Below, one piece after another: positions 9,272-17,743 of a stretch of 39,721 nt of DNA. A model generated the notes under the pieces. That model saw only the letters and a list, made by a program, of their open reading frames with translations, had not been told where the DNA came from and did not search any database. Each line of letters opens with the position of its first letter. The first letter of the stretch is position 1. Source of the DNA: Verrucomicrobiales bacterium (GTDB lineage Bacteria; Verrucomicrobiota; Verrucomicrobiia; Limisphaerales; F1-12-MAGs170); NCBI GenBank assembly GCA_005777315.1, contig SXMN01000215.1, forward strand, positions 1 to 39,721, in the 5' to 3' direction. The position numbers and the translations under genes are program-made.

Positions 9272-10798
9272 ATGCTTTCCAAGGTCTGCTCGGCTGCTGT
9301 TAATGGCATTGAAGCATTTCCGGTCGAAGTGGAAGTCAATGCTGGATGGGGCGACACCATTGTGGTGATCGTCGGGTTGCCGGACGCCGCCGTGAAGGAA
9401 TCTCGCGACCGTGTCAGCACCGCGATTACGAACTCTGGTTTCAAATTCCCTATGGGTCGGACCACGATCAATCTTGCTCCTGCTGACGTAAAAAAGGAGG
9501 GGCCAAGCTTCGATTTGCCCATCGCAATTGGAATGCTGGCGGCAAGTGAGCAGTTTGAATCGGATCAACTGGATAATTTCGTGATGGTGGGCGAACTGGC
9601 GCTGACAGGCGCCGTTCGCTCTGTCAAAGGCGTGCTTCCGATCGCCATCCGCACCCGCGAATCGGGAATCACGGGGATGCTGGTGCCGGCGGAAAACGCT
9701 GCTGAAGCAGCGGTTGTTCAAGGACTCAATGTGATTCCAATCTGCAATTTGCGCGAAGCAGTGGGTTTTCTGGAAGGGCAGACACGGATTGCTCCGAAAC
9801 GCGTCGATATCGGACAGATTTTTTCCCAGCCACGTGAAGAGGAAATCGATTTCGCGGACGTGAAGGGACAGGAGTCGGTAAAGCGCGCCTTGGAAATCGC
9901 TGCGGCTGGCGGCCACAACGTTCTGCTCATCGGTCCGCCAGGCACGGGAAAATCAATGCTGGCAAAACGCATGCCTTCGATCTTGCCGCCACTCACACTG
10001 GACGAAGCATTGGAGACCACGAAAATTCACAGCATCGCCGGGTTGCTTTCAGCGGGGCAGGCGCTGGTCACGCACCGGCCATTCCGTTCACCACATCATA
10101 CGATTAGCGATGCTGGTCTGTTGGGAGGCGGGGTGAATCCAGCGCCCGGCGAGATCTCCATTGCTCACCACGGCGTGTTGTTTCTGGATGAGCTGCCCGA
10201 GTTCAAACGCAACGTCCTGGAAACCCTGCGCCAGCCGCTCGAAGAGGGTCACGTCACAATTTCTCGCGCGGCAGGCACCATGACATTCCCATCGCAATTC
10301 ATGTTGGTGGCTGCGATGAACCCGACTCCAGACGGTAAAATGCCACACGAGTCACGCAGTTCTCCGCGTGAGATCCAAAATTATCTCGGTCGAATTTCCG
10401 GACCATTGCTTGATCGGATCGATCTGCATGTCGAGGTTCCGGCGGTAAAATTTCAACAGATTGCCACCGCACAGCCGGGAGAACCGTCTGTGGCGATACG
10501 GGAACGGGTTGTCAAAGCGCGGCTGAGGCAGAACGAGCGTTTCGCCGGACGTGCGCGCGTGTCGTGCAACGCGCGAATGGGCAGCCGCGAACTTAAAAAC
10601 CATTGCGCACTCGATGAAGCGACGATGGAACTCTTGAAGTTCGCGATGACAGATATGAACCTGAGCGCGCGGGCCTACGACCGCATCCTCAAAGTGGCAC
10701 GCACGATCGCCGATCTTGCCGGTTCGGAACGGATAACGTCTGAACACGTTTCGGAAGCAATTCAATTTCGATCACTGGACCGGCAGTTGTGGACATGA
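9272..10798 (+). CDS. comM: ComM/YifB-family Mg-chelatase-like AAA+ ATPase
   Basis: A 508-residue cytoplasmic AAA+ ATPase. The start at 9272 (MLSKVCSAAVNGIEAF) is chosen over an in-frame ATG 36 nt upstream because the family begins at this conserved stretch. The N-terminal ComM domain (VEVEVNAGWGDTIVVIVGLPDAAVKESRDRV) resembles a Lon-type fold. Walker A is GPPGTGKS at residues 221-228, and Walker B (VLFLDE) has its Asp at residue 306. The C-terminal Mg-chelatase-type region includes NLSARAYDRILKVARTIADLAG. In Vibrio cholerae and other competent bacteria ComM is a branch-migration helicase that helps integrate incoming DNA; here that role is by homology. It stands alone, with the ABC operon converging on it from downstream. 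Confidence 0.94.
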   Translation: MLSKVCSAAVNGIEAFPVEVEVNAGWGDTIVVIVGLPDAAVKESRDRVSTAITNSGFKFPMGRTTINLAPADVKKEGPSFDLPIAIGMLAASEQFESDQLDNFVMVGELALTGAVRSVKGVLPIAIRTRESGITGMLVPAENAAEAAVVQGLNVIPICNLREAVGFLEGQTRIAPKRVDIGQIFSQPREEEIDFADVKGQESVKRALEIAAAGGHNVLLIGPPGTGKSMLAKRMPSILPPLTLDEALETTKIHSIAGLLSAGQALVTHRPFRSPHHTISDAGLLGGGVNPAPGEISIAHHGVLFLDELPEFKRNVLETLRQPLEEGHVTISRAAGTMTFPSQFMLVAAMNPTPDGKMPHESRSSPREIQNYLGRISGPLLDRIDLHVEVPAVKFQQIATAQPGEPSVAIRERVVKARLRQNERFAGRARVSCNARMGSRELKNHCALDEATMELLKFAMTDMNLSARAYDRILKVARTIADLAGSERITSEHVSEAIQFRSLDRQLWT

Positions 10799-11008
10799 GT
10801 GCCAGGGATGGGCGCAAACTTCTCTGGCGGCAGGAGTGGCTGGGAATTAATGGAGAGCCCGTGAGGTAGCCTACAAAGCCTGGGGGCGGCACAGTTGCAT
10901 CTATTTCGTCGACTACTTGGTCAGAGGCCGCGGCGGGCATCTTCCTGCGTTCGCACCTATAATGTGTGGCCCTCACCTTCATTCGCAGCCCATCCCACGG
11001 TCTCCTTA

Positions 11009-11935
11009 TTAGTTCTCCACCTTCCTGGCTTTGACTTCGGTGATGCGCTTTTCGATTTCCTCCGGCACTGGAGAAATCCGTTTCACCAGTTCCCAGTAGC
11101 CTATGGCACGATCGAATTGCTTCTGGTCATCCTCCAGTTTCGCGAGATGAGTAAGGATCTGAGAAAGAAGCAACTGGTCGGGTTCCTTCTTGGTCGCTTC
11201 TGTTTCCTGCCACTTTTTAAGTGCCAATTCCCATAGATTTCTCGCCAGGGTCGCGTCCTTCTTTGCTTCCTCCTGGATGCGGCCCAGCTCGAAAAGGATG
11301 GATGGACTGCCTGGATTCGCACGCAGTCCATCCCTAAGGAAATCCTCCGCTTCTTTCGTCTTCTTGAGTCGTGTGCGAAGCCAGTACGCTGATACGACGT
11401 AGGTTTCAGTTCTGTTGGGATCGAGTTCCGAGGAGAGTTTCAACCAGGGCAGAATTTCGCGTACTCCGGATTTGGCTTCATCGGGATCGCCAGGCTTGTT
11501 CTCTGAAGCGCCGCCTTGATCAAGGTGGGTATGGGATGTTGGGAGGAAATTCCGGCAAAAGCGATCAATCCAATCCTGTGGTTTGCCGAGGAAGGTTTCC
11601 TTTTTCTCATCGTGATCCTCATGCTCCGCGTGATCGTGATGGTCGTCCTGTTCTTCAGCCTCCTCTGCGGATGAACTTACTTCGGCGATGTGCGATTCGT
11701 TGAAGGATTTCGTGCTGTCAAATATGCTTGGATAAAAGCCGCTGTGAAAATAGGCGTCCGCCTTGAGGAGAAAGTGCGTTGCAAAAAGCCGCCGGCTGTC
11801 GCCCATCAACGTCTCGATCAATCCACCCGACTGAGAACCGCGGATGGACAGCTTCGAGTAACGAGGTTCGAGATAGGTCGCCAGGCTGACCGAGAGAGTC
11901 AGCAGCAGAACCAGGTTCAGAAGTGCGAGACGCAT
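11009..11935 (-). CDS. Membrane-anchored TPR protein, third gene of the ABC exporter operon
   Basis: A 308-residue protein with an N-terminal hydrophobic segment (LALLNLVLLLTLSVSLATYL), probably a membrane anchor or uncleaved signal, so the rest is likely extracytoplasmic. Residues about 100-115 form a His/Asp/Glu-rich stretch (DDHHDHAEHEDHDEK) that could bind metal ions. The C-terminal half consists of TPR-like helical pairs (ELDPNRTETYVVSAYWLRTR, DGLRANPGSPSILFELGRIQEEAKKD, LTHLAKLEDDQKQFDRAIGYWE). Its start codon lies 1 nt past the permease stop, so it is coupled to the ABC exporter. I do not recognise a named family; it may be an accessory or assembly factor for the exporter. Confidence 0.78.
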   Translation of the reverse strand: MRLALLNLVLLLTLSVSLATYLEPRYSKLSIRGSQSGGLIETLMGDSRRLFATHFLLKADAYFHSGFYPSIFDSTKSFNESHIAEVSSSAEEAEEQDDHHDHAEHEDHDEKKETFLGKPQDWIDRFCRNFLPTSHTHLDQGGASENKPGDPDEAKSGVREILPWLKLSSELDPNRTETYVVSAYWLRTRLKKTKEAEDFLRDGLRANPGSPSILFELGRIQEEAKKDATLARNLWELALKKWQETEATKKEPDQLLLSQILTHLAKLEDDQKQFDRAIGYWELVKRISPVPEEIEKRITEVKARKVEN

Positions 11936-11936
11936 G

Positions 11937-12719
11937 TCAGCTCAGTTCCTTTCGGCGAAACAATACGCACGACGACAACAGAAAAATGCCTGTGTAAACG
12001 AGTCCATAGAGAAGCGCGAACAACCATGCGCCCCACGGAGCCGGCGGGTAATTGTGAACGACGAACTCTCTGATGTCGAAAAAGCTCAACTGAGGAATGG
12101 TGAAGTAAAATGCGTAGGCGATTGAGCGCGCTGGTTCCTGCATCTGCAACGCGAGTTTGCCCAAATGACGCCCCACCAGGAGGATTCCAAACGTCACGAT
12201 GAAACACACGGTTGCAGCCGACGATGGGGCGGAAAAGACCAGCGAAGACAGCACTGTCAGGGCTGTGACGATCCCCAGCAGCATCCAATGGGAAACAATC
12301 GCCTGAAAATAAGTGGCCAGCGGCCAGGAGTGCTCGCGTGTCGCAGTCGCTAGAATAAAGAACACATAAAAACAGATCAGTGCCAGGCCGCTCGCCAGCC
12401 AGCAGCCGAGGACTTTTCCGAGAACAACCTCGGAGCGTGAAACCGGTTTGGCGAGCAGTGGGAAGATTGTTCGACTCTCGCGCTCGGCTGGAATCTGTCG
12501 AGCAGCCATCGTGATCGAAATCACGAGAGACGCGATCCAGATGAGCGTGAGACAAATCTCTTTGAGGTAATGGACAATCTTGTCGTCATTGAAGAAACTG
12601 ACCGAGCCCGCCAGTCCTGTGATCAGCGTTGTAAGAATGAACAGCACGTAAAAATCCTTGCGCCGGTAGAGCTCCTTGTTCACGACGCCGGCTATGGATA
12701 ATATGCTCCGAAGCTGCAT
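11937..12719 (-). CDS. ABC-2 type transporter permease
   Basis: A 260-residue integral membrane protein with about six predicted membrane segments, e.g. FYVLFILTTLITGLAGSVSF, ICLTLIWIASLVISITMA, LGCWLASGLALICFYVFFILA and WLFALLYGLVYTGIFLLSSCVLF. The sequence RQIPAERESRTIFPLLAKPVSRSEVVLGK between TM2 and TM3 is the coupling-type signature of ABC-2 permeases. It lies between the ATPase gene (ATPase stop 3 nt upstream of this start) and the TPR gene, forming a three-gene operon. The transported substrate is unknown; the family includes drug, lipid and copper-related exporters. Confidence 0.9.
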   Translation of the reverse strand: MQLRSILSIAGVVNKELYRRKDFYVLFILTTLITGLAGSVSFFNDDKIVHYLKEICLTLIWIASLVISITMAARQIPAERESRTIFPLLAKPVSRSEVVLGKVLGCWLASGLALICFYVFFILATATREHSWPLATYFQAIVSHWMLLGIVTALTVLSSLVFSAPSSAATVCFIVTFGILLVGRHLGKLALQMQEPARSIAYAFYFTIPQLSFFDIREFVVHNYPPAPWGAWLFALLYGLVYTGIFLLSSCVLFRRKELS

Positions 12720-12722
12720 GGC

Positions 12723-13499
12723 TTAGACAGGGTGAGCGATGTCGTCCGTAGTTGTCGTCGGCTCGTAGCCGATGACTTTGAGAAAGACTTGTTCGAGGTT
12801 CATCTGGTGCCGCGCGATCAAGTCCGCGACCTTGCCTTCTTCTTTCAGACGTCCCTCATGGAGTATGGCAACTCGATCACAAATTGTTTCCACTTCGCCG
12901 AGTTCGTGCGATGAAAAGAAGACCGTCTTCCCTTCGTTTTTCAGCCGCTGGATGATCTCCCGCACTTTCATTCGCCCGATCGGATCCAAACCGCTCGTGG
13001 GTTCGTCGAGTATCAGGAGATCCGGGTTGTTGATGAGTGCCTGGGCCAGTCCAGCTCGTTGCTGCATGCCTTTCGAGTAGGTCTTGATCAGCTTGCGCCG
13101 TGCATGCTCCAGTTCGACGAGTTTGAGAACGGCATCGATTCGTCGGTCGAGTTCCGCTGGAGCGATTCCGAAGATTCGGCCATAAAAGCGAAGGAGTTCC
13201 TCGGCGTTGAGGAATTTGTAATAGTAGGTCAACTCCGGAAGGTAGCCGATGCGCTGACGGGCAATGGGCTGGCACGTGTTGACTCCAAAAATGTAGGCCG
13301 CGCCGGCAGTGGGAGGAACAAAACCAAGCAAAACCTTCATCGAGCTGCTCTTGCCGGCTCCATTGGGACCGAGGAATCCAAAGACCTCGCCTTGGTTTAC
13401 TTCCAGCGTTAATCCGTCAACCGCCACTTTGCACGCCTGACCACGCCCGGTAGGCCGGTACTCAACCCGTAGATTATCTATCTTGAGAACAGACTCCAT
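12723..13499 (-). CDS. ABC transporter ATP-binding protein
   Basis: A 258-residue nucleotide-binding subunit. Walker A is GPNGAGKS at residues 44-51, the ABC signature is the degenerate SKGMQQR at about 141-147, Walker B ends in LLILDEP (D164, E165), and the H-loop His is H197 (SSHELG). The layout matches the single-domain ATPases that pair with ABC-2 permeases, energising export across the inner membrane. It is the first gene of the operon ATPase-permease-TPR protein, all on the minus strand. Substrate cannot be told from this subunit. Confidence 0.95.
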   Translation of the reverse strand: MESVLKIDNLRVEYRPTGRGQACKVAVDGLTLEVNQGEVFGFLGPNGAGKSSSMKVLLGFVPPTAGAAYIFGVNTCQPIARQRIGYLPELTYYYKFLNAEELLRFYGRIFGIAPAELDRRIDAVLKLVELEHARRKLIKTYSKGMQQRAGLAQALINNPDLLILDEPTSGLDPIGRMKVREIIQRLKNEGKTVFFSSHELGEVETICDRVAILHEGRLKEEGKVADLIARHQMNLEQVFLKVIGYEPTTTTDDIAHPV

Positions 13500-13565
13500 T
13501 CAATGCTCGGAATCGTCCGCCGCGCCTGCAAATTCATCGGCGGCGAGAACGTGGGCTTATTAAAA

Positions 13566-13604
13566 CGAAGCCCGCAGGCAGAGTCAAACTCTGCACTGCG
13601 GGCT
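13566..13604 (-). terminator. Rho-independent terminator of the small Cys-rich secreted protein gene
   Basis: A strong hairpin lies 24 nt past the stop of the minus-strand gene. The outer stem is 13569-13576 with 13597-13604 (AGCCCGCA/TGCGGGCT) and the inner stem 13578-13584 with 13588-13594 (GCAGAGT/ACTCTGC), with a 3-nt loop and one bulged base. On the minus strand it is followed by CGTTTTA, a short T-run. It insulates this gene from the downstream ABC operon. Confidence 0.8.
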
Positions 13605-13628
13605 CTTGAATTCGTCTGAACGATGAGA

Positions 13629-13955
13629 CTACTTGGCCACGTCTAGCTTAGTGGCAGCAAACACCTTCTTTCCATTCACTTCCTTGAGAGCGCCCTCTGC
13701 TTTGATGTTTTTCGGGCCCTTGCAAACTTCTCCATGGAATTTTTTGCTGACATCGTTGTGTTCGATGTAATAGGTGACCTTCTTGCCCTTTTCTTCGATG
13801 GTAATGGCGTTCTGGCAGGAATCGGTCTCCTTCATGGCGCACTTGGTGCATTTGCCTTCGCCGGAGAGGGTGAGTTTTGCGTCGTCAGCGCGAGCAGTAT
13901 TCAGGGCGAGCGACAAGGCGCTCACGAAAAGGATGGCTAACAGAGATGTTTTCAT
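13629..13955 (-). CDS. Small secreted cysteine-containing protein (DUF6370-like)
   Basis: A 108-residue exported protein. The start at 13955 is chosen because it gives a clean signal peptide (KTSLLAILFVSALSLALNTARA) that the longer frame would bury; the longer frame would also cross the pgi promoter and start. The mature part has a CxxC pair (C36, C39) plus C47 and C78, in the pattern GKCTKCAMKETDSCQN, then YYIEHNDVSKKFHGEVCKGP and a beta-rich tail. It resembles small periplasmic proteins of Verrucomicrobia and Planctomycetes that I recall as DUF6370; the family name is from memory. The cysteines may bind metal or form disulfides. It is divergent from pgi, with 157 bp between the starts, and ends at its own terminator. 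Confidence 0.8.
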   Translation of the reverse strand: MKTSLLAILFVSALSLALNTARADDAKLTLSGEGKCTKCAMKETDSCQNAITIEEKGKKVTYYIEHNDVSKKFHGEVCKGPKNIKAEGALKEVNGKKVFAATKLDVAK

Positions 13956-14112
13956 AAGATTTGTTGTTTGTTGGATTGACGGAACGAATGGTCGATAGTT
14001 CAGGTTCCGTGTTTTTGCAAGAGGGATTTTAGGATGTCCGGAATAGGTTATTTGTGTGATGTCTTGATTTGCCTGTTCTAAATCCAACGTATTTTCGTAA
14101 GATTGCATCACT

Positions 14113-15711
14113 ATGAAGTTCACCAATGAGCAGCTCTGGGAGCGTTTCCAGAAGTTTTACACAGAGTTTCCTTCAATCCATTTGTCCATTGATTTGAGCC
14201 GGATGAATTTTACTGATGCTTTTCTTCGTGGAATGGAACCGGAAATTACTCGCGCTTTTTGTGCGATGGCCGAGCTGGAAAAGGGCGCGATTGCGAATCC
14301 AGATGAGAAACGAATGGTTGGTCATTACTGGTTGCGCTATCCTGAATTGGCGCCGACCGCTGATATCCGACGTGAAATCGAAGAGACTTTGGCCTCCTTG
14401 AAGAATTTTGCGCATGAGATTCATGAGGGGAAGATTCAGGGTGCATCCGGGCCATTCAAGAACCTGCTTGTGATCGGTATCGGTGGGTCGGCCCTGGGTC
14501 CTCAATTCGTGGCGAATGCTCTCAGTCATCCCACCACGGATAAATTGTCCGTCCGTTTCCTTGATAACACGGATCCGGACGGTATGGATCGTGTCCTTGC
14601 TGGAATCGGTACCGAACTTGATAACACGGTTTGCATTGTCATTTCAAAATCCGGAGGGACAAAGGAAACCCGCAATGGAATGTTGGAAGCCAAGGCTGTT
14701 TTTGAAAAGGCCGGATTGTCGTTCGCTCACCACGCAGTTGCGGTGACCGGGTGTGGAAGCGACTTGGACAAGGTGGCTGTCAAAGAAGGTTGGTTACGGC
14801 GGTTTCCAATGTGGGATTGGGTGGGTGGGAGAACGAGCGAACTATCCGCGGTTGGTCTTCTCCCTGCGGCCTTGCAAGGTTTCGACGTGGATTCGTTGCT
14901 AGCCGGGGCCCGGGCCTGTGATGAAATCACACGGGTGAGCAATTTTAAGCAGAACCCATCGGCTCAATTGGCTCTCATGTGGTTCTATGCCGGAAATGGC
15001 ATAGGAGCGAAGGACATGGTAATCCTCCCGTACAAGGATCGCTTGGAGTTGATTTCCAAGTACCTCCAACAGCTGATCATGGAATCACTCGGAAAAGGTT
15101 TAGATATAAACAATAGAATAGTAAACCAAGGGATAGCCGTGTATGGTAACAAAGGATCGACCGACCAACATGCCTATATCCAGCAACTTAGGGAAGGTTT
15201 GAACAATTTCTTCGCAACTTTCATTGAGGTGATCCGAGATCGATCGGGAGCCTCTATCCCCGTGGATCCTAATGTGACTTCCGGGGATTATTTAAGCGGG
15301 TTCCTGCTGGGGACAAGAGAAGCTCTTTACGAAAATGGGCGTGAATCGATCACCATTACGATTGGAGAAGTGTCACCATTTTCAGTCGGAGTTCTGATAG
15401 CACTTTTCGAACGTGCGGTTGGGTTTTATGCCTCACTCATTAACGTCAATGCGTACCATCAGCCGGGTGTCGAAGCGGGGAAGAAGGCAGCAAGCACGAT
15501 TATCGAACTTCAAGGAAAGATCGTGGACTTTTTGACGCAGAAAAAGGGTTCACCACAAACAGTCGTGCAGATTGCCGAAGCAGTAAGCGACAAGAGTAGG
15601 GCAGAAACGGTGTTCAAAATCTGCGAGCATCTGTCCGGAAATCCTGAAACTGGCATTCGACGCCACGACGGAACTTCGCCTGCGGCCGTCTCCTATCAGA
15701 AGGCCAACTGA
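14113..15711 (+). CDS. pgi: Glucose-6-phosphate isomerase
   Basis: A 532-residue cytoplasmic glycolytic enzyme that interconverts glucose 6-phosphate and fructose 6-phosphate. Hallmarks: [14 protein letters not shown] for phosphate binding, [14 protein letters not shown] in the sugar isomerase (SIS) fold, [34 protein letters not shown] (PGI signature 1 type), and [10 protein letters not shown] near the C-terminus. Length is typical of the long bacterial form. It precedes mnmG with only 2 nt between stop and start, so the two are almost certainly co-transcribed. The 157-bp upstream gap is shared with the divergent Cys-rich protein gene. Confidence 0.96.
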   Translation: MKFTNEQLWERFQKFYTEFPSIHLSIDLSRMNFTDAFLRGMEPEITRAFCAMAELEKGAIANPDEKRMVGHYWLRYPELAPTADIRREIEETLASLKNFAHEIHEGKIQGASGPFKNLLVIGIGGSALGPQFVANALSHPTTDKLSVRFLDNTDPDGMDRVLAGIGTELDNTVCIVISKSGGTKETRNGMLEAKAVFEKAGLSFAHHAVAVTGCGSDLDKVAVKEGWLRRFPMWDWVGGRTSELSAVGLLPAALQGFDVDSLLAGARACDEITRVSNFKQNPSAQLALMWFYAGNGIGAKDMVILPYKDRLELISKYLQQLIMESLGKGLDINNRIVNQGIAVYGNKGSTDQHAYIQQLREGLNNFFATFIEVIRDRSGASIPVDPNVTSGDYLSGFLLGTREALYENGRESITITIGEVSPFSVGVLIALFERAVGFYASLINVNAYHQPGVEAGKKAASTIIELQGKIVDFLTQKKGSPQTVVQIAEAVSDKSRAETVFKICEHLSGNPETGIRRHDGTSPAAVSYQKAN

Positions 15712-15713
15712 CC

Positions 15714-16358
15714 ATGTTCGTATATCCCAAACAATACGACATAATCGTCATAGGCGCTGGCCACGCGGGGGTGGAGGCAGCGCTCGCAGGAGCACGCATG
15801 GGCTGCGAAACCTTGTTACTGTCGATCAACGTGGATGGCATCGGCCAGATGTCGTGCAACCCAGCTATCGGTGGCTTGGCAAAAGGCCATTTGACACGCG
15901 AAATCGACGCGCTGGGAGGAGAGATGGGGAAGGCGACAGACATGACGGGGCTTCAATTTCGGATGCTCAATACTAAAAAGGGCCCCTCTGTCTGGGCACC
16001 ACGAGCTCAATGCGACAAGAAGGCATATCAATTCAGGCTGAAATGGATTTGCGAACGGCAGGAAAATCTGGACGTCAAACAGGCGCAAGTGAGCAAACTT
16101 CTTCACCAGGATGGAGCCGTGACTGGTGTCGAAACAACTTTGGAGGTTCAGTATCTGGCCAAAAGCGTAATTGTCACCACCGGCACATTCCTTCGCGGCC
16201 TGATGCACATTGGATCAAACCAGCAGTCCGGAGGGCGAGCCGGCGAGGCGGCCGCCATGGGACTGTCCGGGTCGCTTCGAGAACTCGGTATTGAACTTGG
16301 CAGGTTGAAGACCGGAACCCCCCCCGTCTCCTGCGTCGTTCCATTGATTTTTCAATGA
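15714..16358 (+). CDS. mnmG: mnmG (gidA), N-terminal part before a frameshift
   Basis: The first 205 or so residues of MnmG, the FAD-dependent enzyme that with MnmE installs the 5-carboxymethylaminomethyl group on U34 of certain tRNAs. The N-terminus has the dinucleotide-binding motif VIGAGHAGVEAALAGARMG, followed by CNPAIGGLAKGHLTREIDALGG and KKGPSVWAPRAQCDK, all diagnostic. The frame runs normally to LKTGTPP, then goes wrong (VSCVVPLIFQ and stop). One more C in the C8 tract at 16318-16325 would restore TPPRLLRRSIDFSMTETQPGDEP and join it to the next entry. Read together the gene is 646 codons, a normal MnmG length. It starts 2 nt after the pgi stop. Confidence 0.93.
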   Translation: MFVYPKQYDIIVIGAGHAGVEAALAGARMGCETLLLSINVDGIGQMSCNPAIGGLAKGHLTREIDALGGEMGKATDMTGLQFRMLNTKKGPSVWAPRAQCDKKAYQFRLKWICERQENLDVKQAQVSKLLHQDGAVTGVETTLEVQYLAKSVIVTTGTFLRGLMHIGSNQQSGGRAGEAAAMGLSGSLRELGIELGRLKTGTPPVSCVVPLIFQ

Positions 16359-17653
16359 CGGAAACTCAACCGGGTGATGAGCCAGTGCCGTATTTCACCT
16401 TCTGGAAGAACGACTTGTGGGATCCAAAGTGGTCGGGGATCAATGAAAGAGATCTAGGACATTCCCAGGGCAAATACCCTCCTGGTTCAATTCTCGATCG
16501 CCTCGATGGTCAACTTCCTTGTTACGTCACCTTCACTTCCGAACAGACTGCAACACTAGTGAAGGCGAACCTCCACAAATCACCCATGTACTCCGGGGTT
16601 ATCGAAGGGATTGGGCCACGTTATTGTCCCTCGATTGAAGACAAGATTGTGAAGTTTCCGGAAAAGGACAGGCACCAGATCTTTCTGGAACCTGAGGGAA
16701 TTGCCACAGACGAAATATACGTCAACGGATTCTCAACGAGCCTGCCATTTGAAGTTCAGGTAGAATTGGTCAGGTCGATCATCGGCTGCGAGAGCGCCGA
16801 GATTCTTCGACCGGCTTACGCTGTCGAGTACGACTTTGCTTGTCCTACTCAGTTGTTTGCGAGTTTGGAATCGAAGCTTTGCTCCAACCTTTTCCTCGCA
16901 GGCCAGATCAACGGAACTTCAGGATATGAGGAGGCCGCTGCACAAGGGTTGATGGCAGGGATCAACGCCGCTCGAAAGATAAAGCGCCTCGATGCAATTA
17001 TTTTGGGCAGAAATGAGGCTTACATTGGAGTGTTGATTGACGATCTTGTAACCAAAGGTACATCCGAGCCATATCGTATGTTCACTTCGAGAGCCGAGTA
17101 TCGGCTTTTGCTCAGGCAGGACAACGCGGACATGCGTCTCTCTGAACTTGGTTCCAAGATCGGCCTGTTGCCAAAACGGAACTTCGACCATTTCTGCAAG
17201 AAACGGAGCGCGATCGCAGTGGAGATACAGCGCCTGCAGAATACGAGGCAAGGCTCTGCTTCCCTTCTTCAATTACTACGGCGCCCAGAAATTGGCTATG
17301 CCGATCTACCTTGTAGGAATGACACGTTGAATTCCGAGGTAATTGAACAAATCGAGATTGCGACCAAGTACGAGGGGTATATTCAGCGTCAGGAGTTGGA
17401 TGTCGCAAGGTTTCGTGGAATGGAGGGGAAGCAGATTCCTGGCTGGTTGGATTATTCCTCTGTTCCCGGACTCCGTATTGAGGCTAAACAAAAACTGATT
17501 AAAATTCAGCCGACGACTCTAGGCCAAGCCTCACGAATATCCGGAGTTTCGCCAGCGGATGTTGGTTTGGTAGTTACATGGATGAAGCGCGGGCCAAATA
17601 TGCCTTGCCAGTCCAATATTGATCACTCCCCAATTCCTTCTGAGCCAGAATAG
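16355..17653 (+). CDS. mnmG: mnmG (gidA), C-terminal part after a frameshift
   Basis: The remainder of MnmG in the +1-shifted frame; the ATG at 16355 is an internal Met, not a true start. It carries the expected family sequence: QPGDEPVPYFTFW, PRYCPSIEDKIVKFPEK, HQIFLEPEG, EIYVNGFSTSLPFEVQ, INGTSGYEEAAAQGLMAGINA, GVLIDDLVTKGTSEPYRMFTSRAEYRL, and a C-terminal MnmE-interaction region ending ISGVSPADVGLVVTWMKRG. No other lesion is visible, which favours either a sequencing or assembly error in the C tract or a very recent mutation. The parS-like palindrome follows 12 nt after the stop. Confidence 0.93.
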   Translation: MTETQPGDEPVPYFTFWKNDLWDPKWSGINERDLGHSQGKYPPGSILDRLDGQLPCYVTFTSEQTATLVKANLHKSPMYSGVIEGIGPRYCPSIEDKIVKFPEKDRHQIFLEPEGIATDEIYVNGFSTSLPFEVQVELVRSIIGCESAEILRPAYAVEYDFACPTQLFASLESKLCSNLFLAGQINGTSGYEEAAAQGLMAGINAARKIKRLDAIILGRNEAYIGVLIDDLVTKGTSEPYRMFTSRAEYRLLLRQDNADMRLSELGSKIGLLPKRNFDHFCKKRSAIAVEIQRLQNTRQGSASLLQLLRRPEIGYADLPCRNDTLNSEVIEQIEIATKYEGYIQRQELDVARFRGMEGKQIPGWLDYSSVPGLRIEAKQKLIKIQPTTLGQASRISGVSPADVGLVVTWMKRGPNMPCQSNIDHSPIPSEPE

Positions 17654-17664
17654 CCTCTACGGCC

Positions 17665-17680
17665 TGTTCCACGTGGAACA
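17665..17680. promoter_or_regulatory. parS: parS-like centromere site (ParB-binding palindrome)
   Basis: The 16-bp sequence TGTTCCACGTGGAACA is a perfect palindrome and matches the conserved bacterial chromosomal parS consensus (TGTTTCACGTGAAACA) with a symmetric T-to-C/A-to-G change, a variant known from other bacteria such as Pseudomonas. It sits 12 nt downstream of mnmG. In many bacteria gidA(mnmG)-gidB-parA-parB and parS lie near oriC, so the context supports a centromere. The next genes here are not rsmG/parAB. No second copy was seen in this window. Confidence 0.8.
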
Positions 17681-17743
17681 TCCATAAGCTTGTTGCTGCT
17701 TGAACGTGCTGAAGACCAAGGATCCTGAATCGAATTCGCCAAT

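Noticed and set aside
14063..14095. TTGATT and TATTTT as a pgi promoter
   Set aside because: The spacing is about 20 bp and both hexamers are poor; I cannot support a promoter call.
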